This document shows, piece by piece, positions 35,143 to 46,156 of a stretch of 64,000 bases of DNA (positions are counted from its first letter, which is position 1; every line of letters begins with the position of its first letter). This stretch comes from Ophiura sarsii. Its lineage: Eukaryota; Echinodermata; Ophiuroidea; Amphilepidida; Ophiuridae. The DNA is taken from the NCBI GenBank assembly GCA_035610835.1, contig CM069458.1:28483449-28547448 (forward strand), given 5' to 3'. Made by a program: the position numbers and the translations under genes. The notes below the pieces were generated by a model. The model searched no databases. It had not been told where the DNA came from and worked only from the letters and a program-made list of their open reading frames with translations.

Positions 35143-35910
35143 GATTTATACAGAGTTTGAAGAAAAAAAAGATTATAATATAAAAACAACATTGCAGTCC
35201 AAATAGATTACATGCAATATAATGAGAAACATATTTCTATTCACTCTAAGCATTACATCAAGATATCGTTGATATGGCATGACATAATTGATAGGTGAAT
35301 TCAATTGATAAAACCAAGTTTCAGAATGTCTGCTTAAGAAAGTATGGCATATAGATCATTCAAGTTGAATTATTCGCTCACACCATTCAAATATTACTTC
35401 ATAAAACATCACATAAAGTTGATATATTTGAACTGTGTATAAGTATAAATTCAAACAGGACACAGCCAATTACCTGCATATCATATAAATTTTGCTATAT
35501 GCCAAATATGGTTTAGGATTTTTATGAGTTTCAAAAGAGTCCATTTTGGCCATTATTATGTTTTGAGGTGTCCAAGTGTGGTATAATATCCAAAAACATA
35601 ATAATGATAAAATTGGATGATTTACCCCTAATTTGTATTGGTCTTGCTATGAGTTTTAAAATATTGGGCAAGATGAAACTCATAGCTTGACCAATGTATA
35701 TGGGCTCAACGGTCCAATTTTATACCAAACTTGGAATCTACCATTTTTACAAAGGACCAAGTTCATAATTTCTGTCAGAAACATCTTATTTCTAAAATTT
35801 TATATTCCTAAGAAACATTACATGTACACGTAGATGTCAGAATTATAAGCACTCTGATCAATAACAATGGTATTCATAGCTATACAAAATACAAATACAC
35901 CTTCCTGGTA
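35143..35910. repeat. Interspersed repeat, long form
   Basis: Starts near ACAGGGTGCCCCAGAATGAT and ends near ATAAATCATTTTGAGAC, so its ends are roughly inverted. The interior shares long blocks with 29832-30100 but has about 170 bp more (about 35553-35730). The start lies about 30 bp after the donor of exon C. Confidence 0.7.
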
Positions 35911-35980
35911 TAAATCATTTTGAGACTGAAAAATGTATTTCAACCAACAACATTTAAAAGACTATTAAAATGGTGTCTAC

Positions 35981-36296
35981 TTTAAAATAATATTATGTGA
36001 TCCTTTTAAATTTTTTACACATATTTTTCTCTCTCTTATAATGAAAGTTGATTTATCAGAAAAGACTTTCCTGGACTCATATCTATTTTGACTGTATTTT
36101 CCGTAACTTTACTATACCATAATGGAAGTCTGCTTCCAATTTAAGGAATTGTTCAACATACTGTATTTGTTTTAATTTTTCATAACTAAGAAGATCTTTA
36201 CGATTTATGATAAAAAATGCCAATCTGCAAGAAAATCTACTTTCAAAGTAAATATCAAGGATAGAGGGCATCACTTGGGAAAGATCACATAATATG
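35981..36296. mobile_element. Decayed TTAAAGGTATATT-family MITE
   Basis: ATATTATGTGATCC at the left and AAAGATCACATAATATGAG at the right, with AATCTGCAAGAAAATCTACT inside, identify a diverged copy. The central palindrome has been lost. Confidence 0.75.
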
Positions 36297-36633
36297 AGTC
36301 CCAGGCCTAGAAATAGCACCCGCCCACCTGCCCATAGCGGGTCACTTTTGCGCCGGGCGGGTGAAGATACAAAAGTACCCACCCTACTGGCAGGAAAACA
36401 TTTTTGAACTCTCACAGTGTAAGTGTCACACTGGCTGGTGGAATTTCTGTTGGGCAGGTATTTTTGTGAGTTACCTGCCCGACTGACTGGTTGAAAAAAA
36501 TATGAAGTTCCAGCATGACTTTAAGACTGTGGTAAACACACATGAAGGATAAACATCACGAACCAGGTCAGTGCCTGGAGGGTTGTACGTTACATATCAA
36601 TTATTATGGTGATTTATTTATCTTTTTTTGCAG

Positions 36634-36689
36634 GTTACCATCATGGATAAAGATGGCAATGGTAAACTGGGAATGAAGGAAATGTCTAG
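36634..36689 (+). CDS. Calbindin-like exon D: EF-hand 4
   Basis: Follows TTTTTTTGCAG and ends before GTAAGTAT after 18 codons plus two bases. It reads VTIMDKDGNGKLGMKEMS. EF4 loop: Asp1, Asp3, Asn5, Gly6, Lys7, Gly9, Glu12. The split codon AG|G is completed by exon E. Confidence 0.93.
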
Positions 36690-37611
36690 GTAAGTATACA
36701 ACATTTATAAAAGCATACTCGACGTGGTTTTTGGGGCTCCTCTCTTAAAATAAAAAGTAACGAAACCAATAGTAAAGCAGGATTTTGAGCCTATGAAATA
36801 TGCCAAGGAAAAGGGAGACAGTGGCGTAGCCAGAGGGGTGAAAGGGGGACGATTGCCGGGCCACCAATATGTTGAGTCTTTCGGTTGAGATTGGCACTGT
36901 CGGTTCACTTTACAAGGGGAATCATGGAATTATGACTGTCAATTTTTTTCTTCTTTTCTGTCAGAACCCAACAAGAAAAAGGGCTGACCTTTTATTTTAC
37001 ATATATAAATACATACAAGTAACAACACAAACACAAGAGAGAGCGAATTCATTTTTTATGATTAATTAAAACTTTAAAACCCTTTAACGTACCAGACCAG
37101 TTTAAGTATAAATACCTACTTTATCCCATTTCATGTAATGAAATCCCAGCTTCCCTCTTTGTCTCGCTAGGGTCCCCTTTAGTCGAGCAGTGTCTCTGAT
37201 TACTATGTCATCTTTCACCGACCGACAGAGAGGACCCCTATATTTGCAGATGCAAATATATCTGCGGTCAAATTAGTACACACACAAAATAGCAATTTTT
37301 GCACGCTAATATTACCAGTTAAATGAGGTTTTTGGCCATGTAATGGGCCTCCGTTATGACATGAGCCCTAATTAGGGTTGGGGCACTTAAGATAAACTAC
37401 CCATTTTGTTCTGTAGCCCTTTTCTGCCAATACATAAAGCAGGCCTGCATGATAACAGGCAGTGAAAGTTCTAATACAGGCAATGAAACCGTCTCTCCCA
37501 CATTTAAAACAGATGTTGCTTTGCTCATCCCCAATGATACATGGTTTTGTTTATTTCGCCATTTACAATACAACCAAATCATTATTTTTTTTAATTGTTC
37601 CGCATCACATG
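36690..37611. other. Intron sequence, nothing recognised
   Basis: Holds AGTGGCGTAGCCAGAGG at 36822, an end of the family also seen at 30330. Otherwise no recognisable features. Confidence 0.5.
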
Positions 37612-37869
37612 TTAACACTTTCCACGCGGCTATAAGTTTTACCATATACAAAAAAGATTTTTCAGAATTCTTTCCCAACTTTCAAAGTATATCCCAAGAA
37701 TTACTGAACCAATACTACGCATGTTTGTACTTACATTTTTTGTAGTTTAATGCATTTCTCATGGTGACTCTAAATATGATGATGAAATTCAATAATATTG
37801 ACATTTTTGAAACATTTTGTGACATTTTGGAATGTCGTCTGCAGATACATGCCGTGTGGAAAGTATTAA
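37612..37869. mobile_element. CACTTTCCACGCGG MITE, copy 3 (next to splice acceptor)
   Basis: Begins TTAACACTTTCCACGCGG and ends CCGTGTGGAAAGTATTAA, with TTAA at both ends. The right end is 24 bp before exon E, so the branch region of that splice site must lie in or at the edge of the transposon. Confidence 0.87.
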
Positions 37870-37893
37870 TGTTATATTGTTTTCTTTTTTCAG

Positions 37894-37948
37894 GTTACTT
37901 TCAATATCACAAAGCAATGTACTTACACAGTTTGAAGCCAAGTTTGAG
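37894..37948 (+). CDS. Calbindin-like exon E: EF4-EF5 linker
   Basis: Follows TTTTTTCAG and ends before GTAAGTC. With the two bases of exon D the junction codon is AGG (Arg); then LLSISQSNVLTQFEAKFE follows. This corresponds to the LLPxxENFLxxF block after EF4. The usual ENF is changed to SNV here. Confidence 0.88.
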
Positions 37949-40215
37949 GTAAGTCATTATATTATAATCTATCATCATTTGAACCAAGTGGAAAATTATA
38001 TGCCATTACATACTAGGACCACTGAGCAATCCAGGTCATTCCCGATGACTTGTTTTTTGTCCTTTTTCTACAATTTTTCTGTGGACATTTTTTTAATTTT
38101 AATTTTAAACATTTATTTTTCTACATTTTTTAAACAATTTTTTTTTTCTTAATATATTTTTTGAAAATTCATTTTTTTTATTTATAGTTTAATTTTTTGT
38201 TTTGGGGGAGGGGGAAAATTTCTAAAATTGTTGAAATTCACCAAAACGTTCACAACATTTTGAGGGAAAGAAACAAACGCCTGACCGACCGACCCTACCT
38301 GAGATGCCCGTTTATCCATAAAACAGCAGGGTGGGGTTATTTCGTCATCCCCAATTCATATCTCTTTTGACCCCACTCATGACATTGCTACCGTTCTTGC
38401 CATTTTTTATCAAAATGTCACATTTGTTCATAATTGGGGTATTAAAAAAAATCAGAATTTTGTTAAATGTTTTCAGAAGTCTAGGCCCTATCACAAACCA
38501 TTCATCTCATTAACAAAACAACAAAATATTAAAACTTTAAAATTTTCAACATATAGATTATGTGACATGTGACATCATGCCGGGCATTTGCCATTGTTCT
38601 TTGCCCAGTGGTGTGCGCGCGCATCCTGTATCGTTTAGGACCCATGTTTTTAAAACTCGAGCCAAAGCGTTATAAAGGGCAATAAGGCATAGCGGACAGT
38701 GTTGTGGTCATATGCTGTTCCCTCAAGCATGTATCGACAGTCCAGTCCCTTCCACCGTTGCTTTTGTTTTTAAATAAAAATCAGTGCTTTGGGTTTATCT
38801 CTAACTTTCTAATTATCTGTTGTCTAAAAATTGAAAACAATTATTGTTGTCATTATTTCATTCTTGCTTTTTTACCTTGAATTTTTTATTGCCGTCTTCT
38901 GCAGAAACCTGTACGTGACCGTATAGTAATGTACCATAAAAGAAATATCAACTTATATATAATCTTCATAAATTAAAAATCAAAATTGAAATGCAATAAT
39001 TTATTCCATGCATTTTTATGCAAATTTGTTATGCAAATTTATTATGCAAATTTTATGCAAATGCATGTGTCGATTACTATGCTCAGTCTGAAGTAATGAA
39101 AGTCCAGGATGTACACTGTGTACAGGGTGAGAGGAAAAGAAGGTGTATTTGTTTTAACAAATTAAAAAGGCCAAGATGCAAATAATATAATTCAGGAGGT
39201 ATAATTTGTCAAGAGAAAAACAATTTGCAATTTTCTAATTATATATGAGTGAATGCAACATGTACAGAGGAAACTCAATTAAGTATACTAGCTATTCTTA
39301 GCAGTTAAAAACTAGGTTTTTATTTAGGCTATATACCTCCAGAATTGTTTTGTTTTTTAATTGACAAAATTGTACTTGACCTTCTTATATGATCACCCTG
39401 TATATTATGCACATCTATATAAACTCCTCAAAAATAAGTTTAGAAATTGTTTTCAATTGCCATTTTTTTAAACATTTTGTGATATATTCACATTGTGTTT
39501 CACGTTATTAAAGAAGAAGCTGCTGTGTTTTTCGTTCCAACAATACCTATATCTGTAACAAACACTTGTGTCAGTGCTCAACCATCTGCTTGTGAATGTA
39601 AGGAGGTCTCATTCAAAATATGCCAAATTCACCACTATTTCGTGCTCAAACGAGTATCTGTCATCTGTTCAATGAAGTATTACATTGACGACTACACAGT
39701 GTAGAATGAATTGACTTTTAAACACAAATTAGTGATGATTTTGGCACATTCAGATTGGAACCTCCCCATATTCTCAATCAAGTCGCTTGGCACTGGAACA
39801 AGTGATAGCTACATATTTGGTATCATTGGAAAGATGAACACCCCAGCTTTCCATTGATATCCAACACAATATGAACATATTGCAAAATAGTAGAAAGAAA
39901 GGTGATTGAAAAAATGTTCTGAACTTTTTCTGAGGGGTCTACTTCAGACGACGCACAGTACAGCATAAAACATTTTTGATTCTTATTTGCAGTGACTTTA
40001 TTGTGATGTTTAATGTTTAGGGTACCCTTAAAACAACGTGATATTGTTTGCTTGTTTGTTTTTGTTTTTGTTTTGTTTATTTGTTTGTTTGTAATACAAC
40101 AATCTTAGTTCTCGCCGTCTCTAGTAGACTGTTGTATGATGTTAGGCCTATTTCATATTTCATTTCATTTATCGATTGGAGTGTAAGTAAGTCTGGACCT
40201 TTCTTTTTGTATGAG
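37949..40215. other. Intron sequence with T-rich stretches
   Basis: Long T-rich runs near 38090-38170. ACAGGGTGAGAGG at 39122 and TGATCACCCTGTATA at 39391 are inverted and may mark a 270-bp fold-back relic. ATGCAAATTTATT repeats occur near 39020-39065. No exon seen. Confidence 0.5.
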
Positions 40216-41489
40216 CTTGGGAAAGTGGGCGCATGGAGGAATGGGAAAGTAGGCGTATGCAGGAATGGGAAAGTGGGCATATCGAGGAATGGGAAAGTAG
40301 GCGTATGCAGGAATGGGAAAGTGGGCATATGGAGGAATGGGAAAGTGGGCGTATATGGAGGAATAGGAAAGTGGGCCTATGGAGGAATGGGAAAGTGGGC
40401 GTATGGAGGAATGGGAAAGTGTGAGTATGGAGGAATGGGAAAGTGGGCGTATGGAGGAATAGTAAAGAGGGCGTATGGAGGAATGGGAAAATAGACGTAT
40501 GGGAAAGTGGGCGTATGGAGGAATGTGAAAGAGGGCGTATGAAAGAATGGGAAAATAGACGTATGGGAAAGTGGGCGTATGGAGGAATGTGAAAGAGGGC
40601 GTATGAAAGAATGGGAAAGTGGGCGTATGGAAGAATGGGAAAGAGGGCTTATGGAAGAATGGGAAAGAGGGTGTATGGAGGAATGGGAAAGAGGGCGTAT
40701 GGAGGAATGGGAAAGAGGATGTATGGAGGAATGGGAAAGAGGGTGTATGGAGGAATGGGAAAGAGGGTGTATGGAGGAATGGGAAAGAGGGTGTATGGAG
40801 GAATGGGAAAGAGGGTGTATGGAGGAATGGGAAAGAGGGTGTATGGAGGAATGGGAAAGAGGGTGTATGGAGGAATGGGAAAGAGGGTGTATGGAGGAAT
40901 GGGAAAGAGGGTGTATGGAGGAATGGGAAAGAGGGTGTATGGAGAAATGGGAAAGAGGGCGTATGGAGGAATGGGAAAGAGGGCTTATGGAAGAATGGGA
41001 AAGTGGGTGTATGGAGGAATGGGAAAGAGGGTGTATGGAGGAATGGGAAAGAGGGTGTATGGAGGAATGGGAAAGAGGGTGTATGGAGGAATGGGAAAGA
41101 GGGTGTATGGAGGAATGGGAAAGAGGGTGTATGGAGAAATGGGAAAGAGGGCGTATGGAGGAGTGGGAAAGAGGGTGTATGGAGGAATGGGAAAGAGGGT
41201 GTATGGAGGAATGGGAAAGAGGGCTTATGGAAGAATGGGAAAGAGGGTGTATGGAGGAATGGGAAAGAGGGTGTATGGAGGAATGGGAAAGAGGGTGTAT
41301 GGAGAAATGGGAAAGAGGGCGTATGGAGGAATGGGAAAGAGGGTGTATGGAGGAATGGGAAAGAGGGTGTATGGAGGAATGGGAAAGAGGGTGTATGGAA
41401 GAATGGGAAAGAGGGCGTATGGAGGAATGGGAAAATGGGCATATGGAGGGATGGGAAAGTGGGCATATGGAGGGATGGGAAAGTAGGTG
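40216..41489 (+). repeat. 24-bp minisatellite, about 52 copies
   Basis: Unit GTATGGAGGAATGGGAAAGA plus GGGT or variants. Because 24 is divisible by three and the unit has no stop in several frames, long open frames (290-430 residues) appear on both strands with repeats such as MEEWERGC or FPFLHTPS. The left part (40216-40620) is more diverged; the right part is homogeneous and shows higher-order spacing of variant units (7, 8, 10 and 14 units). It sits in the intron between exons E and F, so it is taken as noncoding. Confidence 0.93.
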
Positions 41490-41794
41490 TATGAAGATGT
41501 TTGGTTGCCCTCCGCGACCGACCAAAAATCTCGAAATTTGCCGGTCGTTTTTTTTCTTCTTTTTTTAATTCTTTTTTCTCAACCCATAAAATTCAAGATT
41601 TTTTAGAATTATGCATTGATCTATCCCCTAAATGATAGTGACACATTATCATCTTTTCTACATTCAGTCAAATATGATTAATGAGAGTATATGGCAAGTA
41701 AATTGAATATGAGATACATAATTCTGTGACAATCTATAATTTGGTAGTATACTATCAGTTAGTTGAAAAAGAGATGCACCCTTTTGTACTTGCT

Positions 41795-41890
41795 TTAGGT
41801 TTTTATATATCTTTGTAAAGCGCCTTGAGTTCTTTTTGATGTAATTGCGCTATATAAGAAATAAATAGTATTATTATTATTATTATATTA
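41795..41890 (+). repeat. LINE/SINE 3' tail of the AAGCGCCTTGAG type with (ATT)n
   Basis: TTTGTAAAGCGCCTTGAG, then TGCGCTATATAAGAAATAAA and (ATT)n. This 3' tail is shared by L2-like LINEs and their SINE partners in many animals. No body upstream was recognised, so it is probably a heavily 5'-truncated copy. Confidence 0.7.
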
Positions 41891-42464
41891 TGAGTGAAAT
41901 GAAGTATCAGATACACCATTTTGTTGTGAAAGAGCATTTGTGTTTGGATTTTTTTGATCTTTTTAGTTCACATACAATCTTATTCTCTCTAATAAGACAC
42001 AATCACATTTTATTTATCTTTACGCACACAAAATTTATCACCAACATTTTTTTAATTCTCGAGCAAAAAAAAATCACCTTTTTAAAGAATTTTCTTGAGC
42101 ATCAATAGATTGTGTAAGAGGTTGACCTTGTCTTTTGAACATTAATGTTCACACATTGAGCATTACTGTTCTTCCCAACAGTAACAGTGTTCTCCTTCCA
42201 AAACCCTCTTTAAGCATGTCCTAAATGTTATTATATACAATGATATGTGTACCATCCCCCACCATTCCACAATGATGTCAAATTTGCATGAAAATAGTAA
42301 AATATCTGGTAATATCTAAGCATATTTGTGTACATTTGGTTGCAAATTGTTGGGGTTCAAATATTCAAATGGGTCCCAATTGGTATAATAATGTCAACTT
42401 GGGATTTGTGTGAAATAAGACAAGAGCACCCCCGGGATCCATCCCAGCAGATTATAAACAATGA
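41891..42464. other. Intron sequence, nothing recognised
   Basis: AT-rich; no recognisable features. Confidence 0.5.
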
Positions 42465-42930
42465 TTAAGGGGCCTGTTAAGTCTCTGTACAACTGCCGTA
42501 ACTTCTTCATTATTCATTTAATCCATATAAAAGTATACATATTTGGAAAGGAAATGAGTAGGAGAATCCATTTTTGGTATAAGAAATGCTGATTTTTGGA
42601 CCAAAAAATCACTTGTTTGGCCTGAGGAGAAGAAAAAAAATCATTTTATGTTTAAAAAAACATTCCAAGAGAAGTGTCTCTAGATGATTTTGGTGCAATT
42701 TCAGCATTTCTTACTAAAAACTGATTTTGATACGTTTGCAGCAAATTCTGAGCAAAAAAAAGTGATTTATTATTTGGTCAGAATTAAAAAAAGAAAGAAT
42801 TTTTAGTGAAATTTGATACCTAATATGGATTCTCGGACTCAATAAGTTTCCTTTCCAAAAATGTATACTTTTATATACATCACATTAATAGTTCAAAAAT
42901 TACAGCACTTGATGAATGTCACGCATGTTG
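42465..42930. mobile_element. Fold-back element, TTAAGGGG family, copy 1
   Basis: CTGCCGTAACTTCTTCATTATTCATT and a ATAAAAGTATACAT block at the left are mirrored at the right by ATGTATACTTTTATAT and AATAGTTCAAAAATTACAGC. The internal GGAAAGGAAA/TTTCCTTTCC pair also matches. A second copy lies at 60311-60930. The exact right end was not settled. Confidence 0.75.
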
Positions 42931-43607
42931 GGTTTACAGCACCTTAAACTCGACACAAAAAGAACATTTTCCAAATTGTTGGTAGATATCATAACTGTAA
43001 GTCTCATACACCTTTCATGATTGGACTCATACCATTTGAAAATTATGTTTAAATACATTTGATACCTAGCTAGAGCTCCCAAAGATTGCAATAACTCTTT
43101 GCAATCTTGGCCAATTTCTAAGGAACCTTGGTGCCAAGCAAGGTATAAAAATGTAGCTTTGGAAAATTCCCAAACAATCTATTAATTTTGCATCATTATA
43201 GTACAATTTGCATCCCAGTTACTATAAATGCCCTGATTGGCCTAACATTTGGAACTCCCTTTTTGTGCAGTTAACATCTTATCATTGTTTGTGTACTGAT
43301 GAATATTCTTAATGAATACATAGACTTTCATTTGATATCCTAGATATATTTGATTCAATTCAATGTTCATTTCACATGATCATAATTTAGCTGTATCATT
43401 TCATAGTAGACCTATACCGTAATCAATGGTAGGTGGTTTGAAAATCTAAGCTTGGAAAATTTGTCAGCACAATTGTGTGTGTGTGTGGTATTTTTCACAC
43501 AAAAATGAGCTGTATAGATACAAACATGGCCTAATGATGAGAAAGATCGGTTAAATATCATTCAACATGAGGACATTTTGTATACATTCTTGAATTCAAT
43601 GTTACCC

Positions 43608-43745
43608 AGCATTGGGCTTATTCCATTCCATTTGGAATATATACACCCTATAGCAGAAATGACCTTAATCTTCCCTACAGGCAGTGTGGATTTCAAATGG
43701 GGTTACCTGCATGGGTGACTCCAGTTGAAATCTACACCTGGAATA
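43608..43745. repeat. CATTTGAAATC-type repeat, third site
   Basis: CCATTCCATTTGGAATATAT, GACCTTAATCTTCCCTA and GATTTCAAATGGGGTTACCT mirror the sequences at 13638-13800 and 16980-17170. Short inverted sections suggest a fold-back origin. Confidence 0.62.
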
Positions 43746-43765
43746 GCCTATTATGCAAATTGTTT

Positions 43766-43909
43766 ACACTCTTAAAACAATGGGTCGAATTTATATGCAC
43801 ACAACCTAAATAAATGGGTCAAAATGTAACCCCATTTTCTAGGTTGTGGGCATATATGACGCCGTCCTTATTAAATTTGCCCCATTTTTAAAGAGTGTAA
43901 ATGTTGTAT
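43766..43909. mobile_element. Fold-back MITE of 144 bp, TTTACACTCTT ends
   Basis: TTTACACTCTTAAAACAATG at the left is mirrored by CCATTTTTAAAGAGTGTAAA at the right. The middle has a second pair (CACAACCTA and TAGGTTGTG). Confidence 0.78.
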
Positions 43910-43914
43910 GTTAC

Positions 43915-44213
43915 CTGGTCCCTTTTGCATAAAAGATAAGATTAATCTTAAATCTTAAGTGAACTTATAGGAGAGTTATTCTTGACTCTTCTCAAGCCTG
44001 GTTAAGAAGAATAGTTAAGAATTCTTTCTATAAGTTGAGCTTTAGGAAGAAGGGCCAAGTTCTAAAGTTTGACTTAGGGTTTATATCATGAAGATCAACT
44101 CACAAATTCTTAAACAATCTTCCTAAGAAGAGTTGAAAACTAAGGAAGAGTAACTCTTCTTAAGATGAATCTTAAGTTTTATGCAATATAGGACCCTAAA
44201 CATGTACAACATC
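43915..44213. mobile_element. Fold-back MITE, CTTAAG-rich
   Basis: GGTCCCTTTTGCATAAAA at the left and TTTTATGCAATATAGGACC at the right form inverted ends. The body is rich in paired CTTAAG, AAGAAGAG and CTCTTCTTA segments. Confidence 0.75.
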
Positions 44214-44389
44214 TGTATAAAAATCAATGTTTGGGTAATATTTACACAACATACAGTGTAGGTATAGGAAAGGATATAGGCCTACGATAGTAATTAATAG
44301 TTGCCCAAAAAGGAGTACATTTTATTTCAAATATGGGTATCATTCACCTCACATTTGCTAACATTACATAACATTGTGATTCATTTCAG

Positions 44390-44449
44390 GGCATGTCACT
44401 AAGGGACAAAGTCAAGCACTTCAATGACACCTTCAATTATTATGACAAG
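44390..44449 (+). CDS. Calbindin-like exon F: entry helix of EF-hand 5
   Basis: Follows TTCATTTCAG and ends before GTTTGT, a weaker donor than the others. The 20 codons read GMSLRDKVKHFNDTFNYYDK, phase 0. The last residues start the EF5 loop (DK), which exon G completes. Confidence 0.92.
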
Positions 44450-45692
44450 GTTTGTATGGGATGTGTAACTCAGTGAAAAAAATTCTATAAAAAGCCCAAC
44501 TTCTTTCAAAGAGTGTTTATTTCTGTTAAGAATTCATCGCAAGTGAGGATGTAGGGGTCTCTATAACATCATATCCATCAGTTTCCTCGGTGAAGCGCAA
44601 CATTCAACAGTGAAAGTGTCCCTTTTAGGAGACTGTCACTATTGGGTTTTTTATTTACTTGTCAGTTTTTTCAAAGAGACTGAATTTCAATTATTTCAAT
44701 TGGGGGTAACCATTTTGAGTGATGTCATTCGGGGGAATGAAGATCCTGGCCCCCATTTTTCGAAACCCTGCTAACACCACTGACTTTGTGGAACATTTTC
44801 TTTATCTAGACCTCATTAATTGTTAGGAAATGTACTTTTCTTGACACTTCAGTAAATATTCATGCCCCTTCCTTAATAGAAACACTACTTATAGGTAAAA
44901 GCATATAAACAAGGCAAGTGTTGTCCCCATTAGGTTATAGCACTTATGCAGTAAAATTAGCATAAACATATAGATGTTTCCTTAGCAAAACAAGACCTGT
45001 TAACTCGCTTTACTCAGTGTTTCATTTAAGGTTAGTGTTCACACCTGTGGGGCACTTCTGTTTAAAACTAAAACAATTCAATGCTAATTTTGGAGTACGG
45101 TTGTGTGTTCTGTTACTGAACACACTGATTAACAGAAGGGGCCTATAGGAGTTCCTATAAGGGGCACTCCCATGTTTGACATGACATGTATGTTTGGTTG
45201 TTAAGATTTAGGACCACATAAATTATTTTTATTTTAAAATTATGTGTATTCACACCGTGAGTCTCGAAAATGTCTACATTTTACTTGTAAAAACACCAAA
45301 TTACAAAAAATAATGTTCAACCCAAACAACCTCTATAGTTTTGGGATTCATTGTTATACATTTTATGAAAATGACTCGAATTTGCTCAATCACTGATCGC
45401 CGGATCTTACTCTCAAAGTCATGATCAATATTTGTACTCGCTTGCTCTCACTGAAGGCCCTACTTCCAAAGGTGTTAAAATCCCAGGGGGGGGGGGGTAC
45501 TTAGAGGCTATGAGGTTACGGGGATGTGCCACCAAATAGGGTCCCATTTTCACTCTCTGGTAAATGAATAACCCAAGTGTCATACACACCACAAATTGAA
45601 ACGCCTCCCTCTCCCCTGCCCCTTCTCAAAGCTGCAACACACACTTGAGACATCTGAGACAATGTTATGTACCATGAGCACTCATACTCACA
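44450..45692. other. Intron sequence, nothing recognised
   Basis: No recognisable gene. A short G run lies near 45487. Confidence 0.5.
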
Positions 45693-46045
45693 TTAAAGGT
45701 AGATGACCCGATCACATTTTCATAACACAGATTTTTCTCAAACATATGGCGATTTTCATATCATATGAAAGGTCATATTTTTCTGATTAACATACTGAAA
45801 TTTGACGGTCCAAATCAGTATGATTACGAAGAAATCGGTGAAATAACATTGAATTACCGCGAAAGGTGGTAACCACCAATATAGTTTGTGTACAACTCAA
45901 TGGGCACATTTCACGGCATCTTGTGCATCTAAAATAAGAACCACTGGAGTTATGCAACTCAAACTTTGGAATACAACTCTTTTAAGGATGATCTTTCATG
46001 TAGAATAGAAAACTTCAAGTTGAAAATTGGAACATCTACCTTTAA
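45693..46045. mobile_element. Fold-back MITE, TTAAAGGTAGATG family (simple copy)
   Basis: Starts TTAAAGGTAGATGACCCGAT and ends GGAACATCTACCTTTAA, with TTAA at both ends (353 bp). Shared internal landmarks with 48302-49650 are AAAATAAGAACCACTGGAGT and GTAGAATAGAAAACTTCAAG. It ends 42 bp before exon G. Confidence 0.83.
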
Positions 46046-46087
46046 CACCCAAATGACATATTGCAATGACTTGTTTACCACTTTCAG

Positions 46088-46156
46088 AGTAAGACAGGTT
46101 ACTTGGATGGGAGTGAGCTGGATGCCTTTATCAAAGATTTGATGGAACCTGATGTA
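46088..46156 (+). CDS. Calbindin-like exon G: EF-hand 5
   Basis: Follows CACTTTCAG and ends before GTAAGTAC. The 23 codons read SKTGYLDGSELDAFIKDL..., ending EPDV, phase 0. Joined to exon F the loop is DKSKTGYLDGSE: Asp1, Ser3, Thr5, Tyr7, Asp9, Glu12, a plausible calcium site. FIKDL matches the family's LLKDL exit helix. Confidence 0.93.

Noticed and set aside
40165..41568. Long open frames over the 24-bp minisatellite on both strands (up to 433 residues)
   Set aside because: They arise from a stop-free unit whose length is a multiple of three; several overlapping frames on both strands are equally open, and the region is an intron of the calbindin-like gene.
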